Source of the DNA: Terrilactibacillus laevilacticus
GTDB taxonomy: Bacteria; Bacillota; Bacilli; Bacillales; Sporolactobacillaceae
DNA: 64,000 bases
Direction: 5' to 3'
Assembly (NCBI RefSeq): GCF_006517395.1
Contig: NZ_VDCY01000002.1
Location: forward strand, 124,001-188,000
Shown here piece after piece: positions 39,481 through 48,404 of this stretch. Made by a program: the position numbers and the translations under genes. The notes under the pieces were generated by a model. The model did no database searches. It had not been told where the DNA came from and was given only the letters and a program-made list of their open reading frames with translations. Every line of letters starts with the position of its first letter. The first letter of the stretch is position 1.

Positions 39481-41544
39481 ATGAAGTTCATAACCAATCG
39501 AAATCGATTTCGGATTAGACTAAGATGGTTTTTTCGTTTCAATCTCTTTTTCCTTCTATTAATAGTGATAGGTACGGCAGGACTTTGGGTTGCGGCTAAG
39601 ATAGCTGGGCCACCTCCCCTTAATGTCCCTAGAGCCATCAGTTATTATGATAGTCAAGGGAATATTTTTAATAAAGCAACCGAGTCAGCTTTAAGTTCTA
39701 GCTCAGAATGGACGAAGCTTGACCACATTTCTAAACCACTGATTCAAGCCACCCTTTCCATTGAAGATAAACATTTTTATAAACATCATGGTTTTGATCT
39801 TCGTCGACTTGCAGGTGCCCTATTTGCGGATGTGAAAAGCTTTTCAAAGGCCCAAGGGGCAAGTACGATTACCATGCAATATGCAAAAAATAGTTTTCTA
39901 TCTAATGACAAAACATGGAGGAGAAAATTGGCCGAGGCCTTTTATACCATGCGGCTCGAGATGAATTATTCAAAGGATCAGATTTTAGAAGGGTATTTAA
40001 ATACGATCTACTACGGCCATGGTGCTTATGGTATACAAGCCGCATCAAAATATTATTTTAATAAAAATGCATCCGATCTTTCTTTAAGTGAAGCGAGTAT
40101 GCTAGCGGGTATTCCAAAAGGACCGACCCTTTATGCACCAGATGTCCATTATGAACGTGCTAAAGAGCGACAAAAGATCGTTTTACAATCGATGGCGAAA
40201 AACGGAACCATATCAAAACCATTAGCCGATTCGGCGTATAATCACTCTCTTCAGCTTGTTAATGTACAACCAACGAAAGAGCGATTAGCACCCTATTTTC
40301 AACAAGCTGTACGAGATGAGTTGAAGAACAAATTACATTTAACAGAAGACCAATTGATTAATGGTGGATTAAACGTTTACACCACCTTAGATCCTAAAAT
40401 TCAGAAGAAGGCAGAGTATTGGATGAAGGATACGATTGATCCAAAATCTGATATCCAATCAGCCCTTATTTCAATGAATCCGAAAACAGGTGCGGTGCTT
40501 GCTCTTATCGGCGGCCGTGATTATGATAAAAGTGCGTTTAATCGAGCTACGCAATCCAGAAGGTCTCCTGGATCATCATTCAAACCATTTTTATATTATG
40601 CAGCCCTAGAAGACGGCTTCACACCATCTACTTTATTGAAGAGTGAACCAACATCCTTTCAATATGACGATGATCGAGCCACCTATTCCCCTAATAATTT
40701 TGGAAATTACTATGCCAACAAAAAAATAACCATGGCTGAGGCTTTAGCTGTGTCAGATAACATTTATGCGGTCAAGACACATATGTCGATTGGCATGGAT
40801 GAACTGGTTAAGACAGCCAAAGAGGTCGGCATTCGCAGTCCTCTTGCCCCGATCCCGTCACTTGCCCTCGGATCAAAACCCGTAAGCATGCTAGAAATTA
40901 CGAGAGGATACAGTGCTATTGCAAACGGCGGGTATCGCGTGCAGCCTCACTTTGTCAAAAAAGTGACAGACAAAGATGGGAATGTTCTATATGAATGGAA
41001 ACCTAAAAGTAAAAAAGTATTAAATAAAAAAGCAGCGTTCGTGTTATCGCAAATGATGACTGGTATCTTTGATAAACAGCTTAATGGTTATACGACTGTT
41101 ACAGGAAGTAAGGTGGCCGGTATCCTGACGCACAAAGTGGCTGCGAAAACTGGTTCGACAGCGACAGATAGCTGGATGGTCGGCTATACACCTAAACTCG
41201 CCATGGCCGTTTGGGTCGGCTATGATCAAGGTGAAACCATTAGCGTCTATCCTGATTCCGGTTATGCCAAAAAAATATGGGCGCATAGCATGGAATCCGC
41301 TCTATTTGGCCAATCCAAAAATAGTTTCAAAGCACCTAAAGGCGTTGTCGCTGTTAATATTGATCCGAAAACTGGACTTCGTGCGACAGATACATGTCCA
41401 GGAAGAGAAACTTATTTCATAAAAGGAACGGCGCCAAAAGCTTATTGTGATGGGACCAAAGTCGTTTCGCATCCCAAACATAAAAAGAAAACCCAATCTC
41501 ATGGCTTATTCGATTGGATCTTCCATCTCGGCGGAAAAAAATAA
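39481..41544 (+). CDS. pbpG: Penicillin-binding protein, class A (PbpG type)
   Basis: Bifunctional peptidoglycan synthase anchored in the membrane. 687 residues: a TM anchor (about 16-38), a GT51 glycosyltransferase domain (SIEDKHFYKHHGFD; GASTITMQYAKNSF; LEGYLNTIYYGHGAYG) and a transpeptidase domain with the active-site SPGSSFKPF, SDN in AVSDNIYAV and KTGS in AAKTGSTATDSWM. B. subtilis PbpG is expressed during sporulation and sits beside speB, the same neighbourhood. The ATG at 39481 has GGGGGTG upstream; the frame is open 33 codons further. Confidence 0.95.
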   Translation: MKFITNRNRFRIRLRWFFRFNLFFLLLIVIGTAGLWVAAKIAGPPPLNVPRAISYYDSQGNIFNKATESALSSSSEWTKLDHISKPLIQATLSIEDKHFYKHHGFDLRRLAGALFADVKSFSKAQGASTITMQYAKNSFLSNDKTWRRKLAEAFYTMRLEMNYSKDQILEGYLNTIYYGHGAYGIQAASKYYFNKNASDLSLSEASMLAGIPKGPTLYAPDVHYERAKERQKIVLQSMAKNGTISKPLADSAYNHSLQLVNVQPTKERLAPYFQQAVRDELKNKLHLTEDQLINGGLNVYTTLDPKIQKKAEYWMKDTIDPKSDIQSALISMNPKTGAVLALIGGRDYDKSAFNRATQSRRSPGSSFKPFLYYAALEDGFTPSTLLKSEPTSFQYDDDRATYSPNNFGNYYANKKITMAEALAVSDNIYAVKTHMSIGMDELVKTAKEVGIRSPLAPIPSLALGSKPVSMLEITRGYSAIANGGYRVQPHFVKKVTDKDGNVLYEWKPKSKKVLNKKAAFVLSQMMTGIFDKQLNGYTTVTGSKVAGILTHKVAAKTGSTATDSWMVGYTPKLAMAVWVGYDQGETISVYPDSGYAKKIWAHSMESALFGQSKNSFKAPKGVVAVNIDPKTGLRATDTCPGRETYFIKGTAPKAYCDGTKVVSHPKHKKKTQSHGLFDWIFHLGGKK

Positions 41545-41545
41545 T

Positions 41546-41588
41546 AAAAAACCTCAAATGATCGATTCACACATCATTTGAGGTTTTT
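41546..41588. terminator. Bidirectional terminator between pbpG and ywhD
   Basis: AAAAACCTCAAATGAT/ATCATTTGAGGTTTTT with a 10-nt loop between convergent genes. Confidence 0.9.
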
Positions 41589-41595
41589 CATTTGG

Positions 41596-42114
41596 TTATT
41601 CACCTAACTGTTTTTTCAATTCTGGATTCGCTCGTTCCCACATTTCAGCACTGTGCCCGACTAGAAAATCTTTCAACACTTTTTTCGATGCCTCATCCAT
41701 ATGGTCAACGAGAACTTTGCCTTTAAGTGCTTTATCCATTTTATTGACGTGGTCTGGCAAGACTTTATAGCCTCTTCGGATTTCACGGTTAATGATCATA
41801 TCAGCCGCACCTGCTCCAGCGTAATACGGTCCTTCTTCGCCCACTTCCGTATTCATCCAAACGAGCCAGTAAGGTTTCCCGCCACCCTCAACAGAAGCTT
41901 TGTCTGGCGAAAAACGGATACGTCTTTCGACTTGACTTCGTGCATGCAGGGCTCCCATATCCACTTCGGCCGTTCCTTCTTCAACGTCAATAATAATTGG
42001 GGAAATGTTATCTAAATTGATGGAACCTACCCCATAACCGCCATGGCCTGAGGTTGAGTCGCCACTCACAATATTGAAACTTGATTTCTTTTTATTTTGA
42101 TCTTCTTGAGTCAT
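41596..42114 (-). CDS. ywhD: YwhD family protein
   Basis: Conserved Bacillales protein of unknown function. 172 residues; phrases such as NIVSGDSTSGHGGYGVG, EVDMGALHARSQVERRIRF and PYYAGAGAADMIINREIRRGYK match the family. No membrane segment or known catalytic motif. It keeps its place between pbpG and ywgA. Start ATG follows a GAGG-type ribosome site. Confidence 0.92.
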   Translation of the reverse strand: MTQEDQNKKKSSFNIVSGDSTSGHGGYGVGSINLDNISPIIIDVEEGTAEVDMGALHARSQVERRIRFSPDKASVEGGGKPYWLVWMNTEVGEEGPYYAGAGAADMIINREIRRGYKVLPDHVNKMDKALKGKVLVDHMDEASKKVLKDFLVGHSAEMWERANPELKKQLGE

Positions 42115-42295
42115 TGATCGTTGTCCTCCTCATACGAGTTGTTCAAAATCGGGGAATATGAACCTATTTTTTCTAATGCCTTCTTAACCCTAGTGTATCA
42201 TATCAACTTTCCTTATATCCAAGCTTAACCATTGCAAAAATGCCTCATTCATATTATCTTTATCTTTATGCGTAATCGAATTAATGGAGGGTTAT

Positions 42296-42523
42296 ATGAT
42301 TCTAGTCAGATGTATTAGAAATGTCTTTGAGCGGTCATTAGATCTACCAATTGAATGGACAGATCGCTGTCTTTTTAAGAAAGACTTCTTTTATATGGTT
42401 GAAGTGGATGAGGAAGGCAAATGGCTGACAAAAGACGAAGAAAACGAACTGCATATTATTGCAGACGGGCATGATACTTTAGATCTTGACGATTGGTTTC
42501 ACGAACATTTTATTTTATTATAA
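42296..42523 (+). CDS. Small conserved-type hypothetical protein, 75 residues
   Basis: Not recognised with certainty. The layout (LVRCIRNVFERSL at the start, a central KDFFYMVEVDEEGKW strand pair, acidic end DDWFHEHFILL) resembles small SH3-like Bacillus proteins such as the DUF6501 group. The ATG at 42296 has GGAGG 5-6 nt upstream, and a strong terminator follows, which supports a real gene. Monocistronic. Confidence 0.65.
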   Translation: MILVRCIRNVFERSLDLPIEWTDRCLFKKDFFYMVEVDEEGKWLTKDEENELHIIADGHDTLDLDDWFHEHFILL

Positions 42524-42616
42524 ACGATTTATTGCATGATTAAATTTTTTCATTCTCTTGCTTTAGAACTTCTTTAATCTTATTCCTTTCTGAGACTCAG
42601 TATATAAATAGTATGT

Positions 42617-42651
42617 ATAGGCTGGTACGTGTATGACCAGCCTTATTTTTT
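42617..42651 (+). terminator. Terminator of the 75-residue gene
   Basis: AGGCTGGT/ACCAGCCT with a 9-nt loop followed by TATTTTTTC. Confidence 0.8.
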
Positions 42652-42887
42652 CAAAATACGACCTCGGTTTCTCCCCTTAATTCACCATTTCGATGTCCAA
42701 GAGGCCATTCTCCTCGTTTAATCTTGTCTTTTATGTGCTGTTCGATTTGTTTATGTATCGGCTGCAATCTATTTCGATCTGGCATCCAATTCAATGGCTA
42801 TTCGCCCCTTTGAATAATATGAATTTGGTTGGTCGGTTATCATCTGATTTGGTCGGTGACAAGAAGGGCGATTGATTTAAAATATAG
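42652..42887. other. Intergenic, no gene seen
   Basis: No supported frame or strong structure before R1 copy H. Confidence 0.3.
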
Positions 42888-42891
42888 TAAA

Positions 42892-43109
42892 AGAGGTTGT
42901 TCAAAAAGTCACCAAATGATAAGCTACGAATTCTCGACGCCCGCTCGTTTTTCCGGTCCTCATGTAGCGGATACTAGAGGATCTTCAACTAAAATCGCTC
43001 ACGTCCTGTGAGCAACGTTGAAGCTACCACATCGTGTGGAATGCCGGTCCTCAAAACAGCGCCGCCTTGATCTTCTTGCTTCTAATTTGTCACCTTTTTG
43101 AACACGCAC
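42892..43109 (+). mobile_element. R1 copy H (long left arm, short right arm)
   Basis: 218-bp hybrid: the left arm is of the long type (GCGGATAC...CCACATCGTGTGGAATGCCGG) and the right arm of the short type (TTGATCTTCTTGCTTC). Exact TAAA duplications at 42888-42891 and 43110-43113. It ends 35 bp before the lysE-type start codon. Confidence 0.88.
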
Positions 43110-43144
43110 TAAAAGATTCTTATTATGGAAGGACGAAATCGTTC

Positions 43145-43765
43145 ATGTTCATTTCTCTAAGTCATGGTTTTATTCTGGCCCTAGGACTTATTCTTCCTTT
43201 AGGGGCACAAAATATTTTTATTTTTAATCAAGGGGCTCTACATCAACAGTTCAAACACGTTCTACCTGCTGTTTTAACGGCTTCCATATGTGACACCCTT
43301 TTAATCAGTTTCGCTGTTTTAGGTATATCTTTACTCGTTTTATCATTACCGTGGCTTCAGTTCATGCTGTTTGGCGTCGGTTTTATCTTTCTCATTTATA
43401 TTGGCTGGACGATATGGAGTACAGAAACGAAGAAGATGAAAAGGGATGAAAAACGTCTATCACCAAAAAAACAAATTCTCTTTTCATTATCGGTTTCCTT
43501 ACTTAATCCTCATGCTATTTTGGACACGATTGGCGTCATTGGAACAAACAGCTTACGTTATGAAGGTATCGACAAATGGTTCTTTTCGATCGCTTGCGTT
43601 GCTGTGTCATGGCTTTGGTTTTTTAGCCTAGCCCTTTGTGGAAAACTATTAGGTCAAATGGACCCAAATGGAAAGTGGTTAACGTTCATAAACCGATTGT
43701 CTGCCCTTATTATTTGGATGGTGGCTATCTATATTGGCTTCTCTTTCATCAAAACATTAAAATAA
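43145..43765 (+). CDS. LysE/ArgO-type amino acid exporter
   Basis: Integral membrane exporter of the LysE superfamily, probably for basic amino acids. About 206 residues with six hydrophobic segments; the N-terminal signature LSHGFILALGLILPLGAQNIFIFNQGA-type sequence (GFILALGLILPLGAQN) and SLLNPHAILDTIGVIG are those of ArgO/LysE. The frame is open into R1 copy H, but the ATG at 43145 is the family start. The R1 insertion just upstream must have replaced or moved the promoter. Substrate is inferred only. Confidence 0.88.
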   Translation: MFISLSHGFILALGLILPLGAQNIFIFNQGALHQQFKHVLPAVLTASICDTLLISFAVLGISLLVLSLPWLQFMLFGVGFIFLIYIGWTIWSTETKKMKRDEKRLSPKKQILFSLSVSLLNPHAILDTIGVIGTNSLRYEGIDKWFFSIACVAVSWLWFFSLALCGKLLGQMDPNGKWLTFINRLSALIIWMVAIYIGFSFIKTLK

Positions 43766-43775
43766 CGTATCGTAG

Positions 43776-43817
43776 CAACCATCAGTGGGTGGACGGAAGC
43801 CATCTAACTGATGGTTG
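43776..43817. terminator. R3-type hairpin acting between convergent genes
   Basis: CAACCATCAGT/ACTGATGGTTG stem around GGGTGGACGG-containing loop, between the lysE-type gene and the acetyltransferase gene. Shares CCATCAGTGGG with the R3 repeats at 21749 and 33982. Placement suggests a bidirectional terminator although T-runs are short. Confidence 0.6.
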
Positions 43818-43841
43818 TTTCCTAGAGTGGAAGAAATGACT

Positions 43842-44423
43842 TTATCTGTTAAAGTCATGGGATAATAGATTGGGATACTCTCTTTTATACCAGTCAGATT
43901 GTAATAATCCATACAAATCATGGTCAATATAATGGCCATGAAGCCACTCAGCAGAACGGATATGACCTTCATGTATAAATCCAAGCCTTCTTGCAACAGC
44001 CCTGCTGCTGTCATTTTGAGATGCCGCCCGAATTTCAATTCGATTTAATCCCAAAACATTGAAACCATAATCTATGAGTGCATGGCAACAAGTTGTCATA
44101 ATGCCTTTACCTCGAGCGCTACTTACCAGCCAATACCCCATGCTTGTTGATTTATTTCTCCAATCATACTTCTGAAATTCGACCATTCCGACAAACTTAT
44201 TTTTATAAAAGATGCCCATTTGCATCCCCATATTCATTTTAAACTGGTCATTCCAGATTTCAATAATTGGATAAACGTCTGATTCACTTTGAAAGTGATC
44301 AACCCAAGGAACGTACTCACGCAATTCATGTCTCTCGTTATCAATGACTGTAAATAAGGTGGATGCATCTTTCATCTCAAGCACTTTCAGGTCAATGTTC
44401 TCATTTATTTTAAACTGAACCAT
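43842..44423 (-). CDS. GNAT family acetyltransferase (RimJ/RimL-like)
   Basis: Acetyl-CoA-dependent N-acetyltransferase, substrate unknown. About 193 residues: the V-shaped strand pair MGYWLVSSARGKGIMTTCC contains the pyrophosphate-binding turn (R/Q-x-x-G-x-G type, ARGKGI), followed by GLNRIEIRAASQNDSSRAVARRLGF, a hallmark of RimJ/RimL-type proteins. Related to B. subtilis YdaF. The ATG at 44423 is preferred; the frame is open 11 codons further. Confidence 0.88.
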   Translation of the reverse strand: MVQFKINENIDLKVLEMKDASTLFTVIDNERHELREYVPWVDHFQSESDVYPIIEIWNDQFKMNMGMQMGIFYKNKFVGMVEFQKYDWRNKSTSMGYWLVSSARGKGIMTTCCHALIDYGFNVLGLNRIEIRAASQNDSSRAVARRLGFIHEGHIRSAEWLHGHYIDHDLYGLLQSDWYKREYPNLLSHDFNR

Positions 44424-44566
44424 CCTTGTACACCCTCTTTCAAGGCTCTGTACCATATCCTATGCCAATGAAGTACGAGATTCTACACGTTAGATGTTGT
44501 GGTGATGTTCTATGCTTGGCAGAACTGAACCTCTCATGACTAAAGTCTCGGGTGTTCCGGCTATCA

Positions 44567-44596
44567 TAAAAAATGAACTAACAGGTTCGTTAGCTC
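44567..44596 (-). terminator. Terminator of ywgA
   Basis: Minus-strand GAGCTAAC/GTTAGTTC stem with a 6-nt loop, then ATTTTTT; overlaps the end of the gene. Confidence 0.8.
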
Positions 44597-45102
44597 ACTT
44601 TTGTGTTCATACTTTTTATAGATGCGATAAATGTAAAAGCTTCTTCGATATCGTCCAAAGAATAGTTTTGCTTTTTCTTCACCACTTGTACTTTTTCAAT
44701 AATTTCCTCACGAGTGAGATCATCAAAATACAAAATCGTGGATACGAGTTCTAGGAACTTCGAATTCTGGTTATTTAACTCCTGGATAAGAGGTTCAATC
44801 GTCTCCATATGAATATCGAAGTGAGAAAGAAATTCTTTAGCCGCCTCAGTTTGGGTATATCGATATTGATAATAACCGCCTTTTGTTTCTTTTACTTCAT
44901 TGATAAAACCTAGATTACACAGTTCTTCTATTCGGAGGGACAGTTCTTCAGAATACGGTCCAAAAAAATGAAAATGATATTTTTCTTGGAACGGAACATC
45001 ACATTTTTTTAATATGTAGATGATTTTTTGTAATTTTTTTCGACCGACGACTTCGCCTGCTTGCTCTAGCAACGAGACAATCTTCGCATGATCCTCAAGC
45101 AC
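44590..45102 (-). CDS. ywgA: YwgA family protein
   Basis: Conserved protein of unknown function paired with ywfO in many Bacillales. 170 residues; a winged-helix-like N-terminal half (MLEDHAKIVSLLEQAG, VVGRKKLQKIIYILKK, FHFFGPYSEELSLRIEEL) and a helical C-terminal half rich in E and K. The start is GTG with GGGGGAG 5 nt upstream. It lies 26 bp after ywfO, so they are likely cotranscribed. Confidence 0.9.
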   Translation of the reverse strand: MLEDHAKIVSLLEQAGEVVGRKKLQKIIYILKKCDVPFQEKYHFHFFGPYSEELSLRIEELCNLGFINEVKETKGGYYQYRYTQTEAAKEFLSHFDIHMETIEPLIQELNNQNSKFLELVSTILYFDDLTREEIIEKVQVVKKKQNYSLDDIEEAFTFIASIKSMNTKVS

Positions 45103-45128
45103 TCGATCTCCCCCTTATCTTTCTTCAT

Positions 45129-46421
45129 CTATATAGACAGTAATGATCTTAATTTCTTTTTCGCTTTGGAATGACTAGGCAGTGCCATGATGGCATCTAA
45201 TGGATAATAAAGCTTATGGTCTGTTCGCTTCCTCCCTGTGATGGAATCCACAACGTCCGATTCTCTGGACAGTTCACGCAATTGATGATCTGGCATCACC
45301 AAATAAATTGGTAATTTCTCTTCTTCTTCCCCAGGACGATAAAGATCGTATGGGCAATCAGATGACGAATCGACAACGAGATAGTAATCTGGATCTAAGT
45401 CAGCTTCTAAAAAGGTGTCACGAAGTTCATCGTATAAACTCAAATCCATAGGCGTAAACTCGATGTATTTAAATAATTTACGGTTCATGAAACGGTAACA
45501 AAGATCTTTCAGAATCGGATCTTCTTCCTCCTGCCAAACTTGGAAGTAATATAAAATTAAGGCCTCATCTAGTTTGACATAATCTTCAACTGTGACTTGC
45601 CCATCAAAGAGACTGATTAACTGCGTTGGCACATATTTGAACTTAAATCCGTTGTGATAAAGTGTTTTTGCTCGATGAAGGATTTTCGTTAATATCACTT
45701 CGGCACTTCGCGTGACTGGATGAAAGTAAATTTGCCAATACATTTGATAACGGCTCATGATATAATCTTCTACGGCATGCATGCCACTATGTTTAATTAC
45801 AACTTGATCTTCACGTGGACGCATGACACGCCAAAGACGTTCTAGATCAAAATGACCATAACTTACCCCCGTGTAATAGGCGTCCCGAAGTAAGTAATCC
45901 ATTCGATCGGCATCAATTTGACTTGAGATCATACTGACGACCAGTTTATTCTCATACGTTTTTCCTATTACGTCAGATACCTTTTTCGGAAAATCATCAC
46001 TTATTTTTCTAAGTACAGCATTTATCTCAGTAGGTCCCAAGATCATTTCCCTTGTAAAATGCTCGTGATCCGTCTGAAATACTTTTTCAAAGGAATGAGA
46101 AAAAGGTCCATGGCCAATATCGTGGAGAAGGGCTGCACATAGACAGAGGAGACGATCATTCGGATCCCATTCTGGATCTTTTTCGAATACGTTAATTAGT
46201 CGTCTCGTAATTTCATAGACTCCTAGAGAATGACCAAAACGGCTATGTTCAGCTCCATGAAAAGTTAAGAAACTTGTTCCAAGCTGCTTAATCCGCCTTA
46301 ACCTTTGAAACTCACTCGTTCCAATAAGCTCCCATATTAACCGATCTCTCACGTGAATATAGCGATGAACGGGATCTTTAAATACTTTTTCTTCATTAAG
46401 TTTTGTCATACGTTGGGCCAT
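45129..46421 (-). CDS. ywfO: HD-domain phosphohydrolase YwfO
   Basis: dGTPase-like metal-dependent phosphohydrolase. 430 residues; the HD domain has RLRRIKQLGTSFLTFHGAEHSRFGHSLGVYE, the metal HD pair in CAALLHDIGHGPFSHSFE (near residue 97) and IDADRMDYLLRDAYYTGVSYG. The B. subtilis protein is reported to hydrolyse (d)NTPs. Start ATG at 46421 with GGGGTG upstream. lipL is divergent, sharing a 174-bp gap. Confidence 0.93.
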   Translation of the reverse strand: MAQRMTKLNEEKVFKDPVHRYIHVRDRLIWELIGTSEFQRLRRIKQLGTSFLTFHGAEHSRFGHSLGVYEITRRLINVFEKDPEWDPNDRLLCLCAALLHDIGHGPFSHSFEKVFQTDHEHFTREMILGPTEINAVLRKISDDFPKKVSDVIGKTYENKLVVSMISSQIDADRMDYLLRDAYYTGVSYGHFDLERLWRVMRPREDQVVIKHSGMHAVEDYIMSRYQMYWQIYFHPVTRSAEVILTKILHRAKTLYHNGFKFKYVPTQLISLFDGQVTVEDYVKLDEALILYYFQVWQEEEDPILKDLCYRFMNRKLFKYIEFTPMDLSLYDELRDTFLEADLDPDYYLVVDSSSDCPYDLYRPGEEEEKLPIYLVMPDHQLRELSRESDVVDSITGRKRTDHKLYYPLDAIMALPSHSKAKKKLRSLLSI

Positions 46422-46538
46422 CTTCTCTCACCCCAATTCTGTCATGTTCTTATTATAGCTTGTCCATATTGAAAATGGAATGGAGAGTTATTTTGTCGAA
46501 CAAGTAAGATTAATGTTAACTCTTTCCTTATTCAAATT

Positions 46539-46547
46539 TGATATAAT
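46539..46547 (+). promoter_or_regulatory. Extended -10 element of lipL
   Basis: TGATATAAT on the plus strand, about 49 nt before the lipL start; no good -35 hexamer, as usual for extended -10 promoters. Confidence 0.4.
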
Positions 46548-46595
46548 GAAGTCACCTTTTAGTTCAATACTTTAATATGTAAAGAGGAAAATCCT

Positions 46596-47420
46596 ATGAC
46601 ATCACTTCTCTATCAACCTACGTGGCGTTGGATCGATCAATCAACTCTTGGTCCCACGTTTAATGGCATGCAGTCATTTGCTATGGATGATACATTGTGT
46701 CATTCTGTTGGATCAGGTGAATCTGCTCCTGTGATTCGTACTTGGGTCCATCATCAAACGGTTATTCTTGGTATTCAAGACACGCGCCTCCCTCATTTTC
46801 AAGATGGAATCGATATCATTCAACAACAGGGTTACCATTGTGTCACACGAAATTCAGGTGGTCTCGCGGTTGTTCTCGATGAAGGCGTGCTGAATATTTC
46901 TCTTATTTTTTCTGAGCAAAACCGGAGTCTATCGATTGATGAAAGTTTCGAGGCCATGGTCGAGTTAATCAAAATGTGCCTTGAACCCCACCACATTTTC
47001 TTTGAGGCAAAGGAAATCGTCGGTTCTTATTGTCCTGGCCGTTATGATTTAAGTGTAAATGGAAAAAAATTTGCGGGGATATCACAAAGACGGATTCGAA
47101 AAGGCGTCGCTGTTCAAATCTATCTTTGTCTTACAGGAAGTGGATCTAAGCGGGCAGAGCTTATAAAATCGTTCTATGAACAAGGCTTAAAAAAAGAAAA
47201 AACGAGGTTTGTTTATCCGAAGATTGAACCCGAAAAAATGGCCTCTTTAGAGGAAATTTCTAAGGCATCTTTAACTGTTCAAAGCTTGATCTTGACGCTT
47301 CTCCAAACGATCCAACAGTTCGGTGACATCTCATCTATTGCCTTATCACCCTTTGAACAAGAGTTATTCAATGGCTACTATCAAAGGATTCGAGAAAGAA
47401 ACCGTCCGTTTATTAAATAA
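46596..47420 (+). CDS. lipL: Octanoyl-[GcvH]:protein N-octanoyltransferase
   Basis: Amidotransferase that moves octanoyl groups from GcvH to the E2 subunits of 2-oxoacid dehydrogenases, the last lipoylation step peculiar to Bacillus-type lipoate synthesis. 274 residues of the BPL_LplA_LipB fold. The catalytic cysteine is in GSYCPGRYDLS and the lysine motif in VNGKKFAGISQRR. Sequence opening (QPTWRWIDQSTLGPTF, SFAMDDTLCHSVG) is close to B. subtilis YwfL. AAAGAGG precedes the ATG. Confidence 0.95.
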   Translation: MTSLLYQPTWRWIDQSTLGPTFNGMQSFAMDDTLCHSVGSGESAPVIRTWVHHQTVILGIQDTRLPHFQDGIDIIQQQGYHCVTRNSGGLAVVLDEGVLNISLIFSEQNRSLSIDESFEAMVELIKMCLEPHHIFFEAKEIVGSYCPGRYDLSVNGKKFAGISQRRIRKGVAVQIYLCLTGSGSKRAELIKSFYEQGLKKEKTRFVYPKIEPEKMASLEEISKASLTVQSLILTLLQTIQQFGDISSIALSPFEQELFNGYYQRIRERNRPFIK

Positions 47421-47470
47421 AGTACTTTTCGTGACTCAGAAAACTGAACAGACATCAACTTTGAGTGATA

Positions 47471-47977
47471 TTATTTAAATTCCTGGTTTTCAAGCATGGT
47501 AAGTTTTGCTGACGTCGTTTGACCAACATATTTAGTGTGCTCAACGACTCTGAGAATGTCGTGACAGCACTGTTTAGCACCGAATACAAGCAAAGGTACT
47601 CCAATAAAATTAATATGTAGTCCTCTTGAGAAAAACCCACCAAAGGTCATTGTAATTGGAACCGTTGGCGATGTGTTTGAGAAAATGATTTTTTCACTTC
47701 CGTTATATTTCTCTTGCAAGAGTTCAGTTAGACTTTTAAGGATTCGTTTCATTTGCTTTGCAGCTCCTCGTCCAACGGTATAAACGGAATTTCCATCAGA
47801 ATCAATCCCATGAAAAAATAGAACGCCCATATCTGTCCTCGTTAGTTTATTGAAAAATGGTGTTTCTAATATTTGTTCCTTTGTGAGCTTATCGTCTTTT
47901 GGAAGTTTGTTAAGGTGATAAGCTGCCGCTAATGCCGTTGTATGTGTTCCGCCATAATCATTATAAATATAAATCAT
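47471..47977 (-). CDS. DUF3189 family protein
   Basis: Unknown function; found mainly in spore-forming Firmicutes. About 168 residues. The opening MIYIYNDYGGTHTTALAAAYHLNKLP and LGVLFFHGIDSDGNSVYTVGRG-like text (GVLFFHGIDSDGNSVYTVGRG in part) are typical, and it has paired cysteines in KQCCHDIL. The ATG at 47977 follows GAGGTGG; five more codons are open upstream. Convergent with lipL. Confidence 0.85.
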   Translation of the reverse strand: MIYIYNDYGGTHTTALAAAYHLNKLPKDDKLTKEQILETPFFNKLTRTDMGVLFFHGIDSDGNSVYTVGRGAAKQMKRILKSLTELLQEKYNGSEKIIFSNTSPTVPITMTFGGFFSRGLHINFIGVPLLVFGAKQCCHDILRVVEHTKYVGQTTSAKLTMLENQEFK

Positions 47978-48047
47978 TATTATCCACCTCAAGGATCACC
48001 TTTTCTTTTATTATGGCCCATTTAGTCCTATTTTATAAAAAAGGGTA

Positions 48048-48329
48048 AGAGGTTGTTCAAAAAGTCACCAAATGATAACTTGCGAATCTCGGCGCCCGCT
48101 TGTTTATTCCGGTCCTCATGTAGTAAAAACAAGAGGATCGCTGGCTAAAATCGCTCACGCCCTGCGGCTGGCGCCTGAAGCTACCACATCATGTGGAATG
48201 CCGGTCCTAAGGAAGTACGCCGCTCTTATCCTTCCGACGCCCAGGACGGGCTAGTTACTCTCGTTCTGGCAGGATGCCAGCGTACTTAGCCAGTAACCCT
48301 TTTCATTTGTCACCTTTTTGAACACGCGC
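48048..48329 (+). mobile_element. R1 copy I (long-long)
   Basis: 282-bp copy between two divergent genes. Flanks GGTA and TATA match at only two positions, so the duplication has decayed or the copy was rearranged. It contains the perfect palindrome CCACATCATGTGG. Confidence 0.85.
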
Positions 48330-48341
48330 TATATGGGAAAA

Positions 48342-48371
48342 TTGGCTTATCCTTTTGTCATGATATATAAT
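48342..48371 (+). promoter_or_regulatory. Promoter of the 152-residue gene
   Basis: TTGGCT (48342-48347), 18-nt spacer, TATAAT (48366-48371). It starts 12 bp outside R1 copy I. Confidence 0.55.
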
Positions 48372-48404
48372 GTGTGTCATAACCCTTAACTATTTGGAGG
48401 AACT

